Positions 12,788 to 13,543 of a stretch of 13,543 bases of DNA are shown piece after piece. The notes under the pieces are model-generated. The model searched no databases, had not been told where the DNA came from, and saw only the letters and a list, made by a program, of their open reading frames with translations. The DNA comes from Armatimonadota bacterium (GTDB taxonomy: Bacteria > Armatimonadota > Fimbriimonadia > Fimbriimonadales > Fimbriimonadaceae), in contig JAFAFM010000206.1 in the NCBI GenBank assembly GCA_023423495.1, positions 1 to 13,543 on the forward strand, in the 5' to 3' direction. Both the position numbers and the translations under genes were made by a program. Every line of letters begins with the position of its first letter. The stretch's first letter is position 1.

Positions 12788-13543
12788 CGATACCTCAACG
12801 GGGCTCGAACAGCCAGCACGGAGCAAACAAGACCGTACATCGCACCCAAGAGCGGGAGGAGGGTAAGAAATGCGCCCCAGGGGAATGGCGGAAGCTCAAC
12901 ATTGGAAAAGAATTCCGGCAGCCGGTACTCCACGACAACCTGGCAAGCGAATAAGACAATTGTGGCCAAGACTCCGCCCAGCGCTCCCTGGACAACGCCC
13001 TCGATGTAAAAGGGGATGCGCACCGTTAGAAAGGAGGAGCCGACAAGCTGCATGATTCGTATCTCGAGCCTCCTCGAAATTACCGTTAGCCTGATGGCGT
13101 TGTATATGAGAACTCCGGCGGTCACAAAGAGAATCCCACCTAGAACCAGGCCGAGCCAGCTTACGATCGCCTGCAAGTCTACAAAAAGATCGGCCACGTC
13201 GCTGAGGTACTTCACCTCGTCTTGGCGCACCCCTTTGATCTTCTTTATGTTGCCGACGATTTCTTCAGATCGCTTGAGGTCGGACAGGGTGATCTTCAGC
13301 ATGTCCGGATAGGGGTTGTCAAGCTCCGCATACTCGCGATGCTCAGGATGCTCCTGGAGATATTTCTGCCAAGCTTTATCTCGGGGGATCCAGTGAACAG
13401 CTTTCACGCCCTGCATCCCGCGAATCTGATTCGCGATCTTCGAGACTTCGAAACTTTTGGTGCCTTCGACCAGGCTAGCTCGCATCTCAAAGAGGCCGGT
13501 CAACTGCTGGGCGCTCGACCTTAACTGGCCGTAGATATAGGCC
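12784..13543 (-). CDS. ftsX: Cell-division protein FtsX (N-terminus outside window)
   Basis: FtsX is the membrane half of the FtsEX complex, which uses ATP hydrolysis by FtsE to switch on peptidoglycan hydrolases at the septum. The frame is open to the window edge; 252 residues are visible and the first membrane helix is largely missing. An extracytoplasmic domain comes first and includes NPYPDMLKITLSD, typical of FtsX. It is followed by a helix (VSWLGLVLGGILFVTAGVLI), the family signature NAIRLTVISRRLEIRIMQLV, a third helix (GVVQGALGGVLATIVLFAC) and a fourth (LTLLPLLGAMYGLVCSVLAV). It ends in an ATGA overlap with the M23 gene. ftsE is expected just beyond the right edge, but it is not seen. 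Confidence 0.93.
   Translation of the reverse strand, partial: AYIYGQLRSSAQQLTGLFEMRASLVEGTKSFEVSKIANQIRGMQGVKAVHWIPRDKAWQKYLQEHPEHREYAELDNPYPDMLKITLSDLKRSEEIVGNIKKIKGVRQDEVKYLSDVADLFVDLQAIVSWLGLVLGGILFVTAGVLIYNAIRLTVISRRLEIRIMQLVGSSFLTVRIPFYIEGVVQGALGGVLATIVLFACQVVVEYRLPEFFSNVELPPFPWGAFLTLLPLLGAMYGLVCSVLAVRAPLRYR

Noticed and set aside
12788..12826. Upstream ATG adding 13 residues to the M23 protein
   Set aside because: It would put a Cys-containing, non-signal stretch before the signal peptide. ATG 12787 has GAGG at 5 bases and an ATGA overlap with ftsX.

Overview
The window reads as an ordinary chromosomal segment of a diderm bacterium. It encodes a predicted outer-membrane beta-barrel protein (DUF5916 type), a full-length SecA, and an FtsX / EnvC-like cell-division pair. 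The large SecA with lineage-type insertions, the enlarged CUT1-type sugar importer and the many small unrecognised proteins would fit Armatimonadota (Fimbriimonas-like). That placement is inference from general resemblance, not something the sequence proves. No RNA gene, insertion sequence, phage gene or CRISPR array was seen.

Layout. 1-300 (+) is the end of a ComEA-like helix-hairpin-helix protein. It meets, tail to tail, a minus-strand transporter block. In transcription order the block is a small ORF (4737-4480), a solute-binding protein fused to a MalF-type permease (4480-2036), and a MalG-type permease (2039-297) with an N-terminal membrane extension and a periplasmic insert. No transporter ATPase is present. 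Divergent from this block are two small plus-strand genes (4690-4980, a charged helical protein; 5064-5411, a two-helix membrane protein). The second meets a minus-strand CBM9-like/DUF5916 outer-membrane protein (7423-5408) tail to tail. From the 7424-7524 divergent region a small secreted protein (7525-7905) and then secA (7999-11100) are read rightwards, ending in a clear intrinsic terminator. A membrane-anchored hypothetical protein (11177-11641) follows. It converges on a minus-strand ftsX - M23 peptidase pair (13543-11636), in which ftsX is cut by the window edge.

How the genes work together. The transporter block would make a sugar or oligosaccharide importer whose binding protein is covalently tethered to one channel subunit; its ATPase must come from elsewhere. 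FtsX and the downstream coiled-coil M23 protein form the known FtsEX-EnvC-type module that couples divisome ATP hydrolysis to peptidoglycan splitting. SecA is the preprotein translocase motor and serves the several secreted proteins here in a general way.

The most unusual items are the binding-protein/permease fusion; the MalG-like subunit with an internal tandem repeat in a periplasmic insert and about five extra membrane helices; an 88-residue insertion in SecA NBD2; promoters placed so close to start codons that leaderless or near-leaderless messages are predicted; and three convergent gene pairs that overlap through their stop codons. No wholly new multi-gene system could be demonstrated.
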